The position numbers were made by a program, and so were the translations under genes. The notes beneath the pieces were generated by a model. The model had not been told where the DNA came from. It did not search any database and worked only from the letters and a program-made list of their open reading frames with translations. Shown here one piece after another: positions 47,720 to 56,861 of a stretch of DNA of 64,000 bases (positions are counted from its first letter, which is position 1; each line of letters opens with the position of its first letter). This DNA is from Pseudodesulfovibrio hydrargyri (GTDB lineage Bacteria; Desulfobacterota; Desulfovibrionia; Desulfovibrionales; Desulfovibrionaceae). The DNA is taken from contig NZ_LKAQ01000004.1 of the NCBI RefSeq assembly GCF_001874525.1, positions 2,382,654 through 2,446,653 on the forward strand, written 5' to 3'.

Positions 47720-48832
47720 TTATGGTTTGTAGGGGAGGATGAGCGCCTTGGACTTGAGGTCCGTCTTGGGGTTTTGCGGCCAGGCGGGCGCGATCAGTTG
47801 GCCCGGGAACAGGGGGTGCGCGCCGGGCGCGTACTCGATCAGGGTCAGCCCCTTGTCCGAGCAGGCGTACTGACCCCTGCCGCCGTGCAGCTTGAAGGGC
47901 TCGGAAACGGCCCGCACCGCGCCCCACTCGGAAGCGCCGCCGGGCGAAAGATAGAGGAAGTTGAGGCTGACGTTGTCCTTTGCCAGGGACGCCTCCCCGG
48001 AAATCCGCTCCAGCCACTCGGGCGCGCCCTTGGTAGAGAAGTTGAAGTGGCACCACGGCCCCTGGCCCATGGCGGGCATGGGGCATTCGCCCGTGTGCGG
48101 GCACGGCGCTATGGGCTTGTAGCTCTTTTCCAGAAACTGGGCGCGCATCTCGGCTATGATCCGCCCGGCCAGGCGCACGCCGGTCTCCACGAGCAGGATG
48201 CGTCCGGTCTCCTTGGCGGAGCCGATCATGTGCGCGGCCAGCTTTTCGGCCTGGGGCCGGGTGGACCGGCCGGACCAGTCCAGCTCGTTGAAGGCGTTGG
48301 CGGCCATGAGCAGGTCCGCCTTGTCGCGGATGTGGTCCGTGAACCCGGCCTTGACCGTCTTGATCCGCCAGGGCGAGCCTTCGCCCGCCAGGGCCTGGAA
48401 GAGCTTGAGCCCGGTGGCCATGGTCTTGGGCGCGATGTCCAGGCAGGTGAAGTTCAGACGCCGTTCGCGCAGATGCGGCCGGGACATCCACAGGGCCAGG
48501 ACCGTGGTCAGCGGGCCGGTGCCGAGATCGGCCACGTTGCCGTCCTCGGGGATGTCCAGTTCCAGGCCGGTGAACAGCCGGGACAGGCGGAACAGGTTCC
48601 AGGGCAGGAAATAGTAGAGATACGGCGACAGGAACTTGTCGTCGGTCATGTACTCCTTGCGTCGGGTGGACCGTTCGTTGGTCAGGCTGCGCGACATGTC
48701 CCGGATGTCGTACTTCAGCTGGTCGCGGTGCTTGCCCCTGAGCGGCCAGGCGCGCTTGAGCAACCCCTCGAAGCGTACGAGCTGTTCGACGTTGTCCTCG
48801 GTCAGGTTGGGAAACAGGCCGTCAATCGACAT
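47720..48832 (-). CDS. Rsm22/METTL17-like methyltransferase with four-Cys metal motif
   Basis: A 370-residue protein of the Rsm22 family, which acts on mitochondrial small-subunit ribosome assembly and is rarely discussed in bacteria. The Rossmann SAM fold is at about 97-225 (VADLGTGPLTT and CLDIAPKTMA). Cys244, Cys250, Cys261 and Cys324 in APCPHTGEC, PWCHF and YACS resemble the Fe-S cysteines of METTL17 in order and spacing. Start 48832 overlaps the upstream ASKHA stop by 11 bases; a start 12 codons further up is open. It may bind or modify the small ribosomal subunit. Confidence 0.75.
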   Translation of the reverse strand: MSIDGLFPNLTEDNVEQLVRFEGLLKRAWPLRGKHRDQLKYDIRDMSRSLTNERSTRRKEYMTDDKFLSPYLYYFLPWNLFRLSRLFTGLELDIPEDGNVADLGTGPLTTVLALWMSRPHLRERRLNFTCLDIAPKTMATGLKLFQALAGEGSPWRIKTVKAGFTDHIRDKADLLMAANAFNELDWSGRSTRPQAEKLAAHMIGSAKETGRILLVETGVRLAGRIIAEMRAQFLEKSYKPIAPCPHTGECPMPAMGQGPWCHFNFSTKGAPEWLERISGEASLAKDNVSLNFLYLSPGGASEWGAVRAVSEPFKLHGGRGQYACSDKGLTLIEYAPGAHPLFPGQLIAPAWPQNPKTDLKSKALILPYKP

Positions 48833-50378
48833 AGGAAAAACGCATCCTTTGGATGAATTGGTCGCCAAAATCGGCGTCGCCGGTCAGGTCCACGCGGGTC
48901 AGCCCCTCGGGCAGGGATTCGGCGAAGGTCCGCGCCGCCGGGTCGGCCAGGAGCAGCTCCGTGCCCTTGAGCGACGTGTTGCCCTCCTTGACCGTCCGGG
49001 CCGCGCAGCCGGGCGGCAGAAAGCCCAGGGTCTCCAGGTCGGCGGGCGAGACGTGTTCGCCCAAGGCACCGGCCAGATAAATTCGCTTCAGCCCGCCCGG
49101 ACCGATTCCGGCGGCCCCCAGCAGGGTGGACACGGCCAGGTTGAAGGCCGCCTTGACCTTGAGGATCTCCTCCACGTCCGAGGCCGGGAGCCTGACCTCG
49201 CCGTTGACCGCAAAGGCGGGCTCGCCGTCCAGGGCCGTCACCCGTTCCGCCAGCCGCGCGGCCAGGGGAGTGGTCCCCTGGGCAAAGCGCCCGGTCTCGT
49301 CCAGCACGCCGTGGACGCGCAGCACGGCGGCCAGGGACAGATAGCCCGTGCCGGTCATGCCCGTTCTCGTCGCCTGGGCGGCGTCCGAGTCATCGAAATA
49401 GCGGGTTTCCAGCCCCTTGGGCGTCAGCTGGAAGCCGGTGATCGCCCCGGGCCCGGCGGTGCGGCCGAAGGACAACCCCACGCCTTCCAGGGCGGGGCCC
49501 ATGGGCACGCTGGCGCACAGCCGCTCAGTGGGCGACAAGGCCAGGATGAACTCGCCGTTGGTCCCGAGGTCGGCCAGGAGGAACGGATACTGCGGCTCGC
49601 CGCCATACTCCACGGCGGTCAGCCCGGCGGACAGGTCCGCGCCCACGAAGGGCGCGAGCAGGGGCGGGATGTACGCGGGGGGCAACCCCGCGCCCAAGCG
49701 TTTCTCGTCGCCGCCGAAATAGGTCAGTTCGTAGGGCGCGGCGGCCAGGTCGTCCGGCTTCTTGCCGAGCAGGATGTAGGTCATGGCCGGGTTGCCGGAA
49801 ACGGCCAGCGCCACGCAGTTCCCGCCCAGGTTGCGGGCGGCCAGCTGGGCCAGCTCGGTGATGCGGTCGGTGATCAGGGCGCGGAGCACGAACCGTCCCT
49901 CCGCCGTGGACGCGGCGGCCAGCCGGGACATGACTTCGGACCCCATGCCCATCTGCGGGTTGAGTTCGCGGCCCGTGGCCACGGGTTCTCCGTCAACCAA
50001 AGCGGTCCAGTGAACCGACGTGGTGCCCAGGTCCACGGCCAGGGCGAAGTCGCCGCAGGCCTGTTTCAGGGCGCGTACGGCACGCTGGCTGCGTACCGGT
50101 TCGGGCAGCTCGATCTCGCACGGCTCGGACGGGTGCAGGCAGGCAAGCCGCCAGCCTTGGTCGAGCCGGTCCTGGCCGAGCTTCTTCAACTCGTCGCGAT
50201 TCGCCTCGGGCGCATCCTTGAGATAGCGCACGCGGCACAGGCCGCACTTGCCCAGTCCGGAGCACAACGGCACGCCGTGCCATAGCCGGGAGAGAAATAT
50301 GGTCCGGGCCAGGGTGTCGCCCGGCCTGGGTTCCAGGGCGAAGCGTCCGCCGTCATGGGTGTGTATAAGTATGCTCAC
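48822..50378 (-). CDS. ASKHA protein with N-terminal 2Fe-2S domain (RACo-like)
   Basis: A 518-residue protein resembling reductive activators of corrinoid proteins (DUF4445). The 2Fe-2S ferredoxin domain has Cys39, Cys45, Cys48 (CSGLGKCGLC) and Cys80. The ASKHA ATPase fold follows: AVDLGTTSVH, LADLGTNGEFIL and AVSGNPAMTYILLG, with ISLAGAxG-like LAGALGEHVSP. RACo uses ATP to reduce inactive Co(II) corrinoid methyltransferase proteins. No such methyltransferase is near, but a cobalamin operon begins 1 kb away. Its stop overlaps the Rsm22-like start by 11 bases. Confidence 0.85.
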   Translation of the reverse strand: MSILIHTHDGGRFALEPRPGDTLARTIFLSRLWHGVPLCSGLGKCGLCRVRYLKDAPEANRDELKKLGQDRLDQGWRLACLHPSEPCEIELPEPVRSQRAVRALKQACGDFALAVDLGTTSVHWTALVDGEPVATGRELNPQMGMGSEVMSRLAAASTAEGRFVLRALITDRITELAQLAARNLGGNCVALAVSGNPAMTYILLGKKPDDLAAAPYELTYFGGDEKRLGAGLPPAYIPPLLAPFVGADLSAGLTAVEYGGEPQYPFLLADLGTNGEFILALSPTERLCASVPMGPALEGVGLSFGRTAGPGAITGFQLTPKGLETRYFDDSDAAQATRTGMTGTGYLSLAAVLRVHGVLDETGRFAQGTTPLAARLAERVTALDGEPAFAVNGEVRLPASDVEEILKVKAAFNLAVSTLLGAAGIGPGGLKRIYLAGALGEHVSPADLETLGFLPPGCAARTVKEGNTSLKGTELLLADPAARTFAESLPEGLTRVDLTGDADFGDQFIQRMRFSYVD

Positions 50379-50506
50379 GTGATCTCCGTGGGGCGCAGAC
50401 TAGCCCAAGGCGCGTGCGCTGTAAACGGCGGGCATCGGGATTGGCAGCGGGGGCGGGAATTGGTAATGATTTTGGTCAGCGAGGAATCAAACGAAAGGAA
50501 GGCATC

Positions 50507-51385
50507 ATGTCTCGGATAAAGGCCAATGGCATTGACATTGAGTACGATACGTTCGGCGATGACAAGGGGCCGGCGTTGTTGCTGATCATGGGCGGCGGAA
50601 GCCAGATGATCTATTGGGAGTCCGGATTCTGCGAGATGCTGGCGGAGCGTGGGTGTTACGTGATCCGTTTCGACAACCGGGACGTAGGCCTGTCCACCAA
50701 GTTCGACGAGGCTGGCGTACCCGACATCGCGGCGGCCATGGCCGGTCGGTCGGTGGCGCCCGCCTATACCCTCGAGGACATGGCGGATGACGCCGTGGGC
50801 CTGCTCGACGCCCTTCGTATCGACAAGGCGCACGTCTGCGGCGCCTCGGTCGGGGGCATGATCGCCCAGGTCGTGGCGTACCGGCACCCGGCGCGCGTCC
50901 TGAGCCTGACGTCCATCATGTCGAGCACGGGGAACCCCGAACTGCCCAAGATTGCGGACGACGTCCTGGCAGAGGTGTACAAGCCCATTCCGGCCGAGCG
51001 CGAGGCGTTCGTCGCGCACCAGACGGACATGTGGCGGAAGCTGTGGAGCCCCGGTTTTCCCTTTGAGGAGGAACGGTTGCGGAATCTTCTGGGCGCGAGT
51101 TTCGACCGGTCCTATCATCCGCAGGGCATGGCCCGACAGGGACTGGCCGTCGGGGCCCACGGCTATCGGAAATCCTCCATCGCTTCGATCAAGGCCCCCG
51201 CGCTCGTGATCCACGGCGACAGGGACCCCTTCATGTCCCTGGAGGGCGGCAGGGAGACGGCCCGGCTCATACCGGACGCGGAACTGCTGGTAATCGAAGG
51301 CATGGGCCACGACCTGCCCACACCGGTCTGGCCGCGCATCGTGGACGCGATGGCCGAACACATGCGGCGGGCGGCCCGGCAATAG
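50507..51385 (+). CDS. Alpha/beta hydrolase
   Basis: A 292-residue alpha/beta hydrolase. The oxyanion HG-like motif is LLIMGGGSQMIYW, the nucleophile elbow CGASVGGMIAQ (Ser), the acid in VIHGDRDPFM, and the base in EGMGHDLPT. It resembles esterases of the aclacinomycin methylesterase/RdmC group. The substrate is unknown. AAAGGAAGG precedes ATG at 50507; the frame is open 31 codons upstream without support. It sits alone between two minus-strand operons. Confidence 0.85.
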   Translation: MSRIKANGIDIEYDTFGDDKGPALLLIMGGGSQMIYWESGFCEMLAERGCYVIRFDNRDVGLSTKFDEAGVPDIAAAMAGRSVAPAYTLEDMADDAVGLLDALRIDKAHVCGASVGGMIAQVVAYRHPARVLSLTSIMSSTGNPELPKIADDVLAEVYKPIPAEREAFVAHQTDMWRKLWSPGFPFEEERLRNLLGASFDRSYHPQGMARQGLAVGAHGYRKSSIASIKAPALVIHGDRDPFMSLEGGRETARLIPDAELLVIEGMGHDLPTPVWPRIVDAMAEHMRRAARQ

Positions 51386-51568
51386 TGGCTCGTTCAAGAC
51401 TAAGGGAGATGGAGGCGGAGGCGCCCCTGGCAGCGCTCCATGCGCTCCGGACCGACTGGTTGAAACTCGGCTAGCCCTCTCCTGACCTCGATCCCGTCTC
51501 TTCCGGAGCGCCTCATGCGGTTCTCCTGATCCAAAGGGGTTCCCGGACCTTTCCCCTTCCCCCGGCCG
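51386..51568. other. Non-coding gap with a spaced inverted repeat
   Basis: No gene or clear terminator is seen. GCGCTCCGG (51442-51450) and CCGGAGCGC (51503-51511) are a perfect 9-bp inverted repeat 52 bases apart; the meaning is unclear. Confidence 0.3.
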
Positions 51569-52363
51569 CTAGCAGCGGTTCATGCGCTTGAGCGCGTCGT
51601 GGAGGTGGCTGAGCCAGATGTCCACCAGGCGGTCGTATTCGCCCGCGCCCTTGAGTTCGGCCTCGCACTCGATGCCCGCCTTTTCCAGGCGGGTCTTCCA
51701 GCTGGTCTCGGAGTCGCCGACCATGTCGCGGGCGGCGTGCCAGCCCGCGCCGAAGAGGAAGGGCAGGAGATGGGCTTTTCTGACGCCGTCGCGGGTGAAC
51801 CGTTCGATGATCGCGTCGATGCCGGGTTCGGCCTCCATGGCCCCCATGTGAACGGACGGGTCGCGCTGTTGGAAGGCGCGGTGCAGGGCCTCGTAGTAAA
51901 CGTTGCCGTCGTGCTTGGTGCCGTGGCCCATGAAGAGCACGGCGTCGTTCTCGCCCTTGCCCTGTTCGGCGATGGCCAGGACCGCGTCGGCCACCGCTTC
52001 CACGCCCGCCTCGCCGGCCACCAGGGGGAAGCCGACTTCCACACGGGTGAAGCCGTGCTCGCGGAGCATGAGCTCGTTGGCCAGGCCGAGGAGTTCGTGG
52101 AACTCGGTGCCCGGGATGAGGTGCAGGGACTGGACGGCCACGTGGGTGACGCCTTCGCTCAGGAGCTTGTCCAGGGCGGCGGGCACGGAGTCGGCCTCTT
52201 CGCCCGCCTTCTTCATGTGGCCCCGGATGGTCTTGGAGGTATAGGCCACGCGCACCGGGATGTCCGGGTAGGCCGCCCTGACCCGCTCGGTGATGTGGCT
52301 GAGCGAGGCCATGGCGTTCTTGTGCCGGGAGCCGAAGGCGGCCAGGACGATGGCGGTGCTCAC
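51569..52363 (-). CDS. cbiK: Cytosolic sirohydrochlorin cobaltochelatase CbiK
   Basis: CbiK inserts Co2+ into sirohydrochlorin in the anaerobic (early cobalt) cobalamin pathway. The 264-residue chelatase has IVLAAFGSRHKNAMASL at the start, VQSLHLIPGTEFHEL and the metal-binding MGHGTKHDGN, with GWHAARDM near the end. It lacks a signal peptide, so it is the cytosolic form, in contrast to the exported paralogue at 55.85-56.8 kb. GTG start overlaps the cobI stop (GTGA). It is the last gene of the riboswitch operon. Confidence 0.92.
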   Translation of the reverse strand: MSTAIVLAAFGSRHKNAMASLSHITERVRAAYPDIPVRVAYTSKTIRGHMKKAGEEADSVPAALDKLLSEGVTHVAVQSLHLIPGTEFHELLGLANELMLREHGFTRVEVGFPLVAGEAGVEAVADAVLAIAEQGKGENDAVLFMGHGTKHDGNVYYEALHRAFQQRDPSVHMGAMEAEPGIDAIIERFTRDGVRKAHLLPFLFGAGWHAARDMVGDSETSWKTRLEKAGIECEAELKGAGEYDRLVDIWLSHLHDALKRMNRC

Positions 52364-53073
52364 GCCTTGTTCCTCTTGACCAGGGCCAGGGAGAAGTAGT
52401 GCGGCTGCTTGGGCGCGTCCTTGATGTCCATGAGGATGGACTCCTCGTCCATGCCCAGGCGGGAGACGAGCACCGTGGTGTCGGCCAGGCGGAGCTTGGT
52501 CAGCAGGGCGCGGATGTCGTCGAAGTTCTTGTACGCCTTGAGGATGACCGCGTTGTCGGCGGTGTTCAGCTGCTCCTCCAGGCGGGCCGGATCGGCCACG
52601 CCCGAGGTGATCAGCAGGGACTCCTTGGACTCGCACAGGACCAGGCCGATGCGCGCGGCCGCGGCGTGAAAGGAGGTGATGCCCGGCACGGCGCGCAGGC
52701 GCAGGTCCGGGTTCATGGCCAGCAGGGTGCGCTGCAGGTAGCCGTAGGTGGAGTAGGTCAGGGGATCGCCCAGGGTCAGGAAGGCGGCGTCCTGGCCGTT
52801 GTCCAGGACCTCGGCCACGAGCCGGGCGTTCTCGGCCCAGGCCTCGTCCAGGGCGTCCTGGTCCTTGGTCATGGGGAAGCCCAGGCGGACGATGCGCACG
52901 TCGTCCTTGAGATGCGGTTTGGCGATTGAGTAGGCCGTGGAATAGTCGTTTTTGGTGGAGGCGGCGGCAAAGATCACGTCCACCTGTCCGAGGACGCGCA
53001 CGGCCTTGAGGGTGAGCAATTCCGGGTCGCCGGGGCCGACCCCGATGCCGTAGAGGGTGCCTTTCTTGGTCAC
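52360..53073 (-). CDS. cobI: Precorrin-2/cobalt-factor-2 C20-methyltransferase
   Basis: This SAM-dependent tetrapyrrole methylase (CobI/CbiL) adds the C20 methyl of the corrin ring. The 237-residue protein has GIGVGPGDPELLTLKA at the start, FLTLGDPLTYSTYGYL (SAM site) and RAVPGITSFHAAAAR, plus VVLVSRLGMD-like VLVSRLGMDEE. The TYSTYGYL and long N-terminal region are typical of C20 methylases. In an anaerobe with CbiK, the cobalt-factor-2 form is likely. It is 69 bases after the binding-protein gene. Confidence 0.9.
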   Translation of the reverse strand: MTKKGTLYGIGVGPGDPELLTLKAVRVLGQVDVIFAAASTKNDYSTAYSIAKPHLKDDVRIVRLGFPMTKDQDALDEAWAENARLVAEVLDNGQDAAFLTLGDPLTYSTYGYLQRTLLAMNPDLRLRAVPGITSFHAAAARIGLVLCESKESLLITSGVADPARLEEQLNTADNAVILKAYKNFDDIRALLTKLRLADTTVLVSRLGMDEESILMDIKDAPKQPHYFSLALVKRNKA

Positions 53074-53142
53074 GTTGTCTATCCGTTCTGTTTTTGTCGG
53101 TAGCCGACTGTGTCTGTTTTGCGTTGGCCCGTCAACTTGGGG

Positions 53143-54036
53143 CTAGGGATGCAGGAGCTGGTACACGGTATCGATGCCTTCGAGCAGGCGCAGGGTGGGG
53201 CGCGAGACCAGGTGCTCGTCCACCAGGAAGACGTTGCGGGTCAGGACGGCCCTGATACGCGAGGCGGCCGGGCTGTTCACGATGTCGCCGACCGAGACGT
53301 CGTTCATGGTCCCGTGCTGGGCCAGGTAGACGTCGATTTTATTCCCTTTGTCCAGCAGCCGTTCCAGGCCGTAGTCCGCGATGTTGGTTCCGTGGCGGGG
53401 GCGGGCGTCGGCGGCCACGTTGATGCCGCCCGCCTTTTCCAGGACGAACAAGGGCATGGAGCCGGGCGAGAAGGTGGCGGACTTGCGGTGGATGGATTCG
53501 AAGAACACGCCGGGCCGCTCTTCCACGGGGATGGTGGACAGCCGGTCCTCGGCGCGGCGCACGCCGTCGCGAAAGTCCTCGATCATGTATTCGGCCTTGG
53601 TCTGGCGGCCGGTCAGGGCGCCCAGGGCGCGCCAGTAGTCGAACATGGCCTCGACGGAGTCGGGCTGGAGCGAGACCACGGTGACGCCGTGGCGGGCGAG
53701 CGCGTTCCACAGCCCGGCGTAGGTGCGCATGTGCATGGGCCGGACCAGGATGAGGTCGGGCTTGGCGGCCAGGAACTTCTCCACCCCGTCCCGGGCGTTG
53801 AAGGCGGGCTTGGCCAGGGCCGCGGCCGGATAGTCCTCGCCTGTGGACACGCCGATGATCTGCTCGTCCAGTCCGAGGGCGAAGAGGTTTTCGGTGTGCG
53901 CCCCGTACAGGGAGATGATCCGGGTGAACGGCTTTTCGAAGGCGACGGTCCGTCCCGAATCGTCGGTGATGGTCCGGGCCTGGGCGGTGGAACAGAGGAG
54001 CAGGATGAAGGCGAAGGTGAAGAAGAGGCGTTTCAA
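53143..54036 (-). CDS. ABC importer periplasmic binding protein (BtuF type)
   Basis: A 297-residue exported solute-binding protein. The first 20 residues are a signal peptide (LFFTFAFILLLCSTAQA); then the Peripla_BP_2 fold begins TITDDSGRTVAFEKPFTRI and has SLYGAHTENLFALG. Such proteins bind B12, hemes or ferric chelates. Its position between cobI and BtuCD genes, under a cobalamin riboswitch, supports a corrinoid or cobalt-related ligand. Start overlaps the ATPase stop by 4 bases. Confidence 0.85.
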   Translation of the reverse strand: MKRLFFTFAFILLLCSTAQARTITDDSGRTVAFEKPFTRIISLYGAHTENLFALGLDEQIIGVSTGEDYPAAALAKPAFNARDGVEKFLAAKPDLILVRPMHMRTYAGLWNALARHGVTVVSLQPDSVEAMFDYWRALGALTGRQTKAEYMIEDFRDGVRRAEDRLSTIPVEERPGVFFESIHRKSATFSPGSMPLFVLEKAGGINVAADARPRHGTNIADYGLERLLDKGNKIDVYLAQHGTMNDVSVGDIVNSPAASRIRAVLTRNVFLVDEHLVSRPTLRLLEGIDTVYQLLHP

Positions 54037-54818
54037 GATCGGTTTCCTTGGATATAGGCGATGTGCGGTCCGTATTCGGTTTCCAGAACGGCTGCGCGCA
54101 CGCCGAAGACCGCGTGGATGTTTTCGGGAGTGAGCGTGCGGGACACGTTGCCATAGGCGTGAACGGCCCCTTTGTCCAGCATGACCAGGTTGTCGCAGTA
54201 CCGCGCGGCCAGGTTCAGGTCGTGGAGCACGGCCACCACGGTGCGGCCCGTTCCGGCCAGCCGGGCGAGCTCCTCCATGGTCGCCATGGCGTGGCGGATG
54301 TCCATGGCCGAGGTGGGTTCGTCCAGGAGCAGGGCCGGGGTGTCCTGGGCCAGACCGCGCGCCACGGCGGTGCGCTGGCGCTCGCCCCCGGACAGGTCGG
54401 CCACGGGACGGTGGCGCAGGCTTGAGAGGTCCATGCCGGCCAGGGCCTGTTCCACGCGTTCCATGTCGCGCAGCGAAGGGCGGCTGAACCGGGGAATGTG
54501 CGGGTGCCGCCCCATGAGCACGGTCTCGGCCACGGTGAACGGGAAGCGCAGGGGCTGGTCCTGGGAGACCAGGGCGCAGCGTGCGGCCAGCCGGGCCGGA
54601 GGACAGCCGGACACGTCCTCGCCGTTGAGGCGCACCGCGCCCGAGGTGGGCGCGATCAGCCCGGCCAGCAGGCCGAGCAGGGTGGACTTGCCGCTGCCGT
54701 TGGGCCCGACGACCCCGTGGACCATGCCCGGGGCAAAGCCCAGGTCCAGGCCGTGCAGGACCGGCGTGTCGCCGTAGGAGAAGCCGAGGTCCTGCAGGGT
54801 GAAGGTGGCGCTATCCAC
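54033..54818 (-). CDS. ABC importer ATPase (BtuD type)
   Basis: A 261-residue ABC ATPase powering the importer: Walker A GPNGSGKSTLLGLLAG, signature LSGGERQRTAVARGL, Walker B ALLLDEPTSAMD, and the H-loop in VAVLHDLNLAARYCD. It is of the FecE/BtuD/HmuV class. It overlaps the permease gene by 8 bases and the binding-protein gene by 4, so all three are coupled. Substrate is inferred from the operon to be a corrinoid. Confidence 0.9.
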   Translation of the reverse strand: MDSATFTLQDLGFSYGDTPVLHGLDLGFAPGMVHGVVGPNGSGKSTLLGLLAGLIAPTSGAVRLNGEDVSGCPPARLAARCALVSQDQPLRFPFTVAETVLMGRHPHIPRFSRPSLRDMERVEQALAGMDLSSLRHRPVADLSGGERQRTAVARGLAQDTPALLLDEPTSAMDIRHAMATMEELARLAGTGRTVVAVLHDLNLAARYCDNLVMLDKGAVHAYGNVSRTLTPENIHAVFGVRAAVLETEYGPHIAYIQGNRS

Positions 54819-55848
54819 GGGCCAGCCTCCGGGAGCGGCTGAATATCCAGCAGAAGACCGGGCCGCCGATGAGCGCGGTGAGCACGCCGATGGGCACCTC
54901 GTGGGGCAGCAGCGCGCGGGTCACGGTGTCGGCCAGCAGGAGCAGGATGGCCCCGCCCAGGCCCGAGGCGGGCAGCAGCCAGCGGTTGTCCGGGCCCACG
55001 ACCATGCGCATCAGGTGCGGAACAATCAGCCCGACGAAGCCGATGATCCCGCTCACGGACACGCAGACCGCGCTGACCAGGGAGGCGGTCACCAGCAGGA
55101 TCAGGCGCACCCGGCCGGTGTCCACGCCCAGGCTGCGGGCCGAGCGGGTTCCCAGGCTCATGATGTTCAGGTCGCGGCCGTAGTAGAGGCAGACCGCGAA
55201 GGCCGTCAGCGCGGCGAAGCCGGCCAGGGCGGCGTCGCCCAGGGTCCGGCCCACGAAGCTGCCCATGAGCCAGAAGACGATGACCGAAACCCGCTCATCG
55301 GCCAGGTACTTGATGAAGCTGATGCCCGCCGAGAGGATGGCCGAGACGATGACCCCGGCCAGGATGAGCGAGGCCGGGGACAGCTCGCCGTCCCGCCCGG
55401 CCAGCGAGATGACGGCGGCTAAGGTCAGGGCCGCGCCCGCAAAGGCCAGGACCAGGAGGGTGGCCGGTCCGAAAAAGGAGAGCCCCAGGAGCAGGGCCAG
55501 GGCCGCGCCGAAGGCCGCGCCCGAGGACACGCCCAGGGTGAACGGGTCGGCCAGGGGGTTGAGCAGCAGCCCCTGGAAGACAGCGCCCGCCACGGCCAGG
55601 CCGAAGCCCACGGCCGTACAGGTCAGGATGCGCGGCAGGCGGACGTCGAAAAGGATGCCCGCCGTGGTGGCGCTCAGGGAATCCGCCGCCCCCCTCAGCC
55701 CGTCCAGCAGCCCGCGCAGGATCTCGTCCGGCGGGATGGGGATGACTCCCAGGCCGCAGGCGGCCAGGCCCAGCCCGGCAAGCACGGCGGCGAGCAGGGC
55801 CACGGTCAGGCCGTTGCGCAGGGGGGTACGGGAGGCGGCGGTCGTCAT
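54811..55848 (-). CDS. ABC importer permease (BtuC/FecCD type)
   Basis: A 345-residue inner-membrane permease with about ten helices. FecCD-family features include RLPRILTCTAVGFGLAVAG, PLADPFTLGVSSGAAFGA and GFVGLIVPHLMRM. It forms the translocation pore with the BtuD-type ATPase. It starts 4 bases after the stop of the exported CbiK gene. B12 uptake fits the riboswitch context; iron-siderophore or heme uptake is the alternative. Confidence 0.9.
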   Translation of the reverse strand: MTTAASRTPLRNGLTVALLAAVLAGLGLAACGLGVIPIPPDEILRGLLDGLRGAADSLSATTAGILFDVRLPRILTCTAVGFGLAVAGAVFQGLLLNPLADPFTLGVSSGAAFGAALALLLGLSFFGPATLLVLAFAGAALTLAAVISLAGRDGELSPASLILAGVIVSAILSAGISFIKYLADERVSVIVFWLMGSFVGRTLGDAALAGFAALTAFAVCLYYGRDLNIMSLGTRSARSLGVDTGRVRLILLVTASLVSAVCVSVSGIIGFVGLIVPHLMRMVVGPDNRWLLPASGLGGAILLLLADTVTRALLPHEVPIGVLTALIGGPVFCWIFSRSRRLARG

Positions 55849-55852
55849 GATC

Positions 55853-56827
55853 CTATTGCGCGCCCGGCGTTGCGGCCATGGCGTCCTTGAGATGGTCCAC
55901 GTAGATGTCGGCCCAGCCGTCGAGCATGCCCAGGCCGCGCAGGTCGGTGGTCACCGTGTAGCCCCGCTTGGTCAGCATGGTCTTCCAGGAGTCGTCCTCG
56001 TTGCCGGCCATGTCGTTGGAGGCGTGGTCCCCGGCCACGATCATGAACGGCTTGAGCAGGACCTTTTTCTTGCCCGCGCCCTTGAGCTGCGCCTCCATGT
56101 CGTCGAAGGCCGGATAGCCCTCCACGCAGCCGATGAAGATGGGGTAGCCGTATTCAGCCTGGAGCACCTTCTGGAATTCCGCATAGATGCCCGTGGAGAA
56201 GAAGTCGTTGCCGTGGCCCATGTAGACCAGGGCAGCGCCAAGCTTTTTGGCCTGGTCCACGTCGTCCTTGAGGATCTTGGCGGCCCGGGCCATGTCCTCG
56301 GTGTACGGATATTCCGTGCCGGGCATGCCCAGGGCCGGGCGGCCGACGGCGAGCCGGGCGAAGGGCATGTTCTTGGCCTTGAGGGTGCGGATGGCCTTGA
56401 GCCCGCCGATCAGGGCGAGCAGGTCGTTGAACTCCTCGCCCGCGAAAACGTGCAGGGACTGCACGGTGACGTCGCGGTAGCCGTCGTTCTGGAGGTCCGC
56501 GATGGTGGCCAGCGGGTGCTTGACGTACAGGACTTCCTCGGGGATGTCGGCGTGCGCCGTTTTCCAGGCCGCGTCGTCCTGACGCTTCTGCCAGATGTGG
56601 CGGATGATGTTGGAGGTGAAGGCCAGGCGCACGGGCACGCCGGGGTTGGCCGCTTCCACCTTGGTCTTGATGTTCAGGATGGATTTGACCGCTTCGGGAT
56701 AGGAGGTGCCGAAGGCGGCCAGGACGATGGCCGGTTTGGCCGGGCCCTCGTCGTGGTGCCCGGCCTGCGCCGGGACGGCCAGCAGCAGGGCGAGCAGGAG
56801 GAAGATGGAGTTTCTGAACAAGGTCAT
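55853..56827 (-). CDS. Periplasmic CbiK-type cobaltochelatase
   Basis: A 324-residue CbiK-family chelatase with an N-terminal signal peptide (LFRNSIFLLLALLLAVPAQA), so it is exported. Family motifs: IVLAAFGTSYPEAVKSIL, VQSLHVFAGEEFNDL, VYMGHGNDFF with its His, and GDHASNDM. Desulfovibrio vulgaris is known to have a periplasmic CbiK besides the cytosolic one; a heme- or metal-handling role linked to the neighbouring ABC importer is likely. Start 56827 has GGAG 9 bases upstream. It is the first gene after the cobalamin riboswitch terminator. Confidence 0.9.
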   Translation of the reverse strand: MTLFRNSIFLLLALLLAVPAQAGHHDEGPAKPAIVLAAFGTSYPEAVKSILNIKTKVEAANPGVPVRLAFTSNIIRHIWQKRQDDAAWKTAHADIPEEVLYVKHPLATIADLQNDGYRDVTVQSLHVFAGEEFNDLLALIGGLKAIRTLKAKNMPFARLAVGRPALGMPGTEYPYTEDMARAAKILKDDVDQAKKLGAALVYMGHGNDFFSTGIYAEFQKVLQAEYGYPIFIGCVEGYPAFDDMEAQLKGAGKKKVLLKPFMIVAGDHASNDMAGNEDDSWKTMLTKRGYTVTTDLRGLGMLDGWADIYVDHLKDAMAATPGAQ

Positions 56828-56861
56828 CAATGTTCTCCAAAAGGGGCGGGTGAGGGAAATG

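Noticed and set aside
51442..51511. Spaced 9-bp inverted repeat as a terminator of the alpha/beta hydrolase gene
   Set aside because: The 52-base loop and absence of a T-run make termination unlikely; left as an unexplained repeat.
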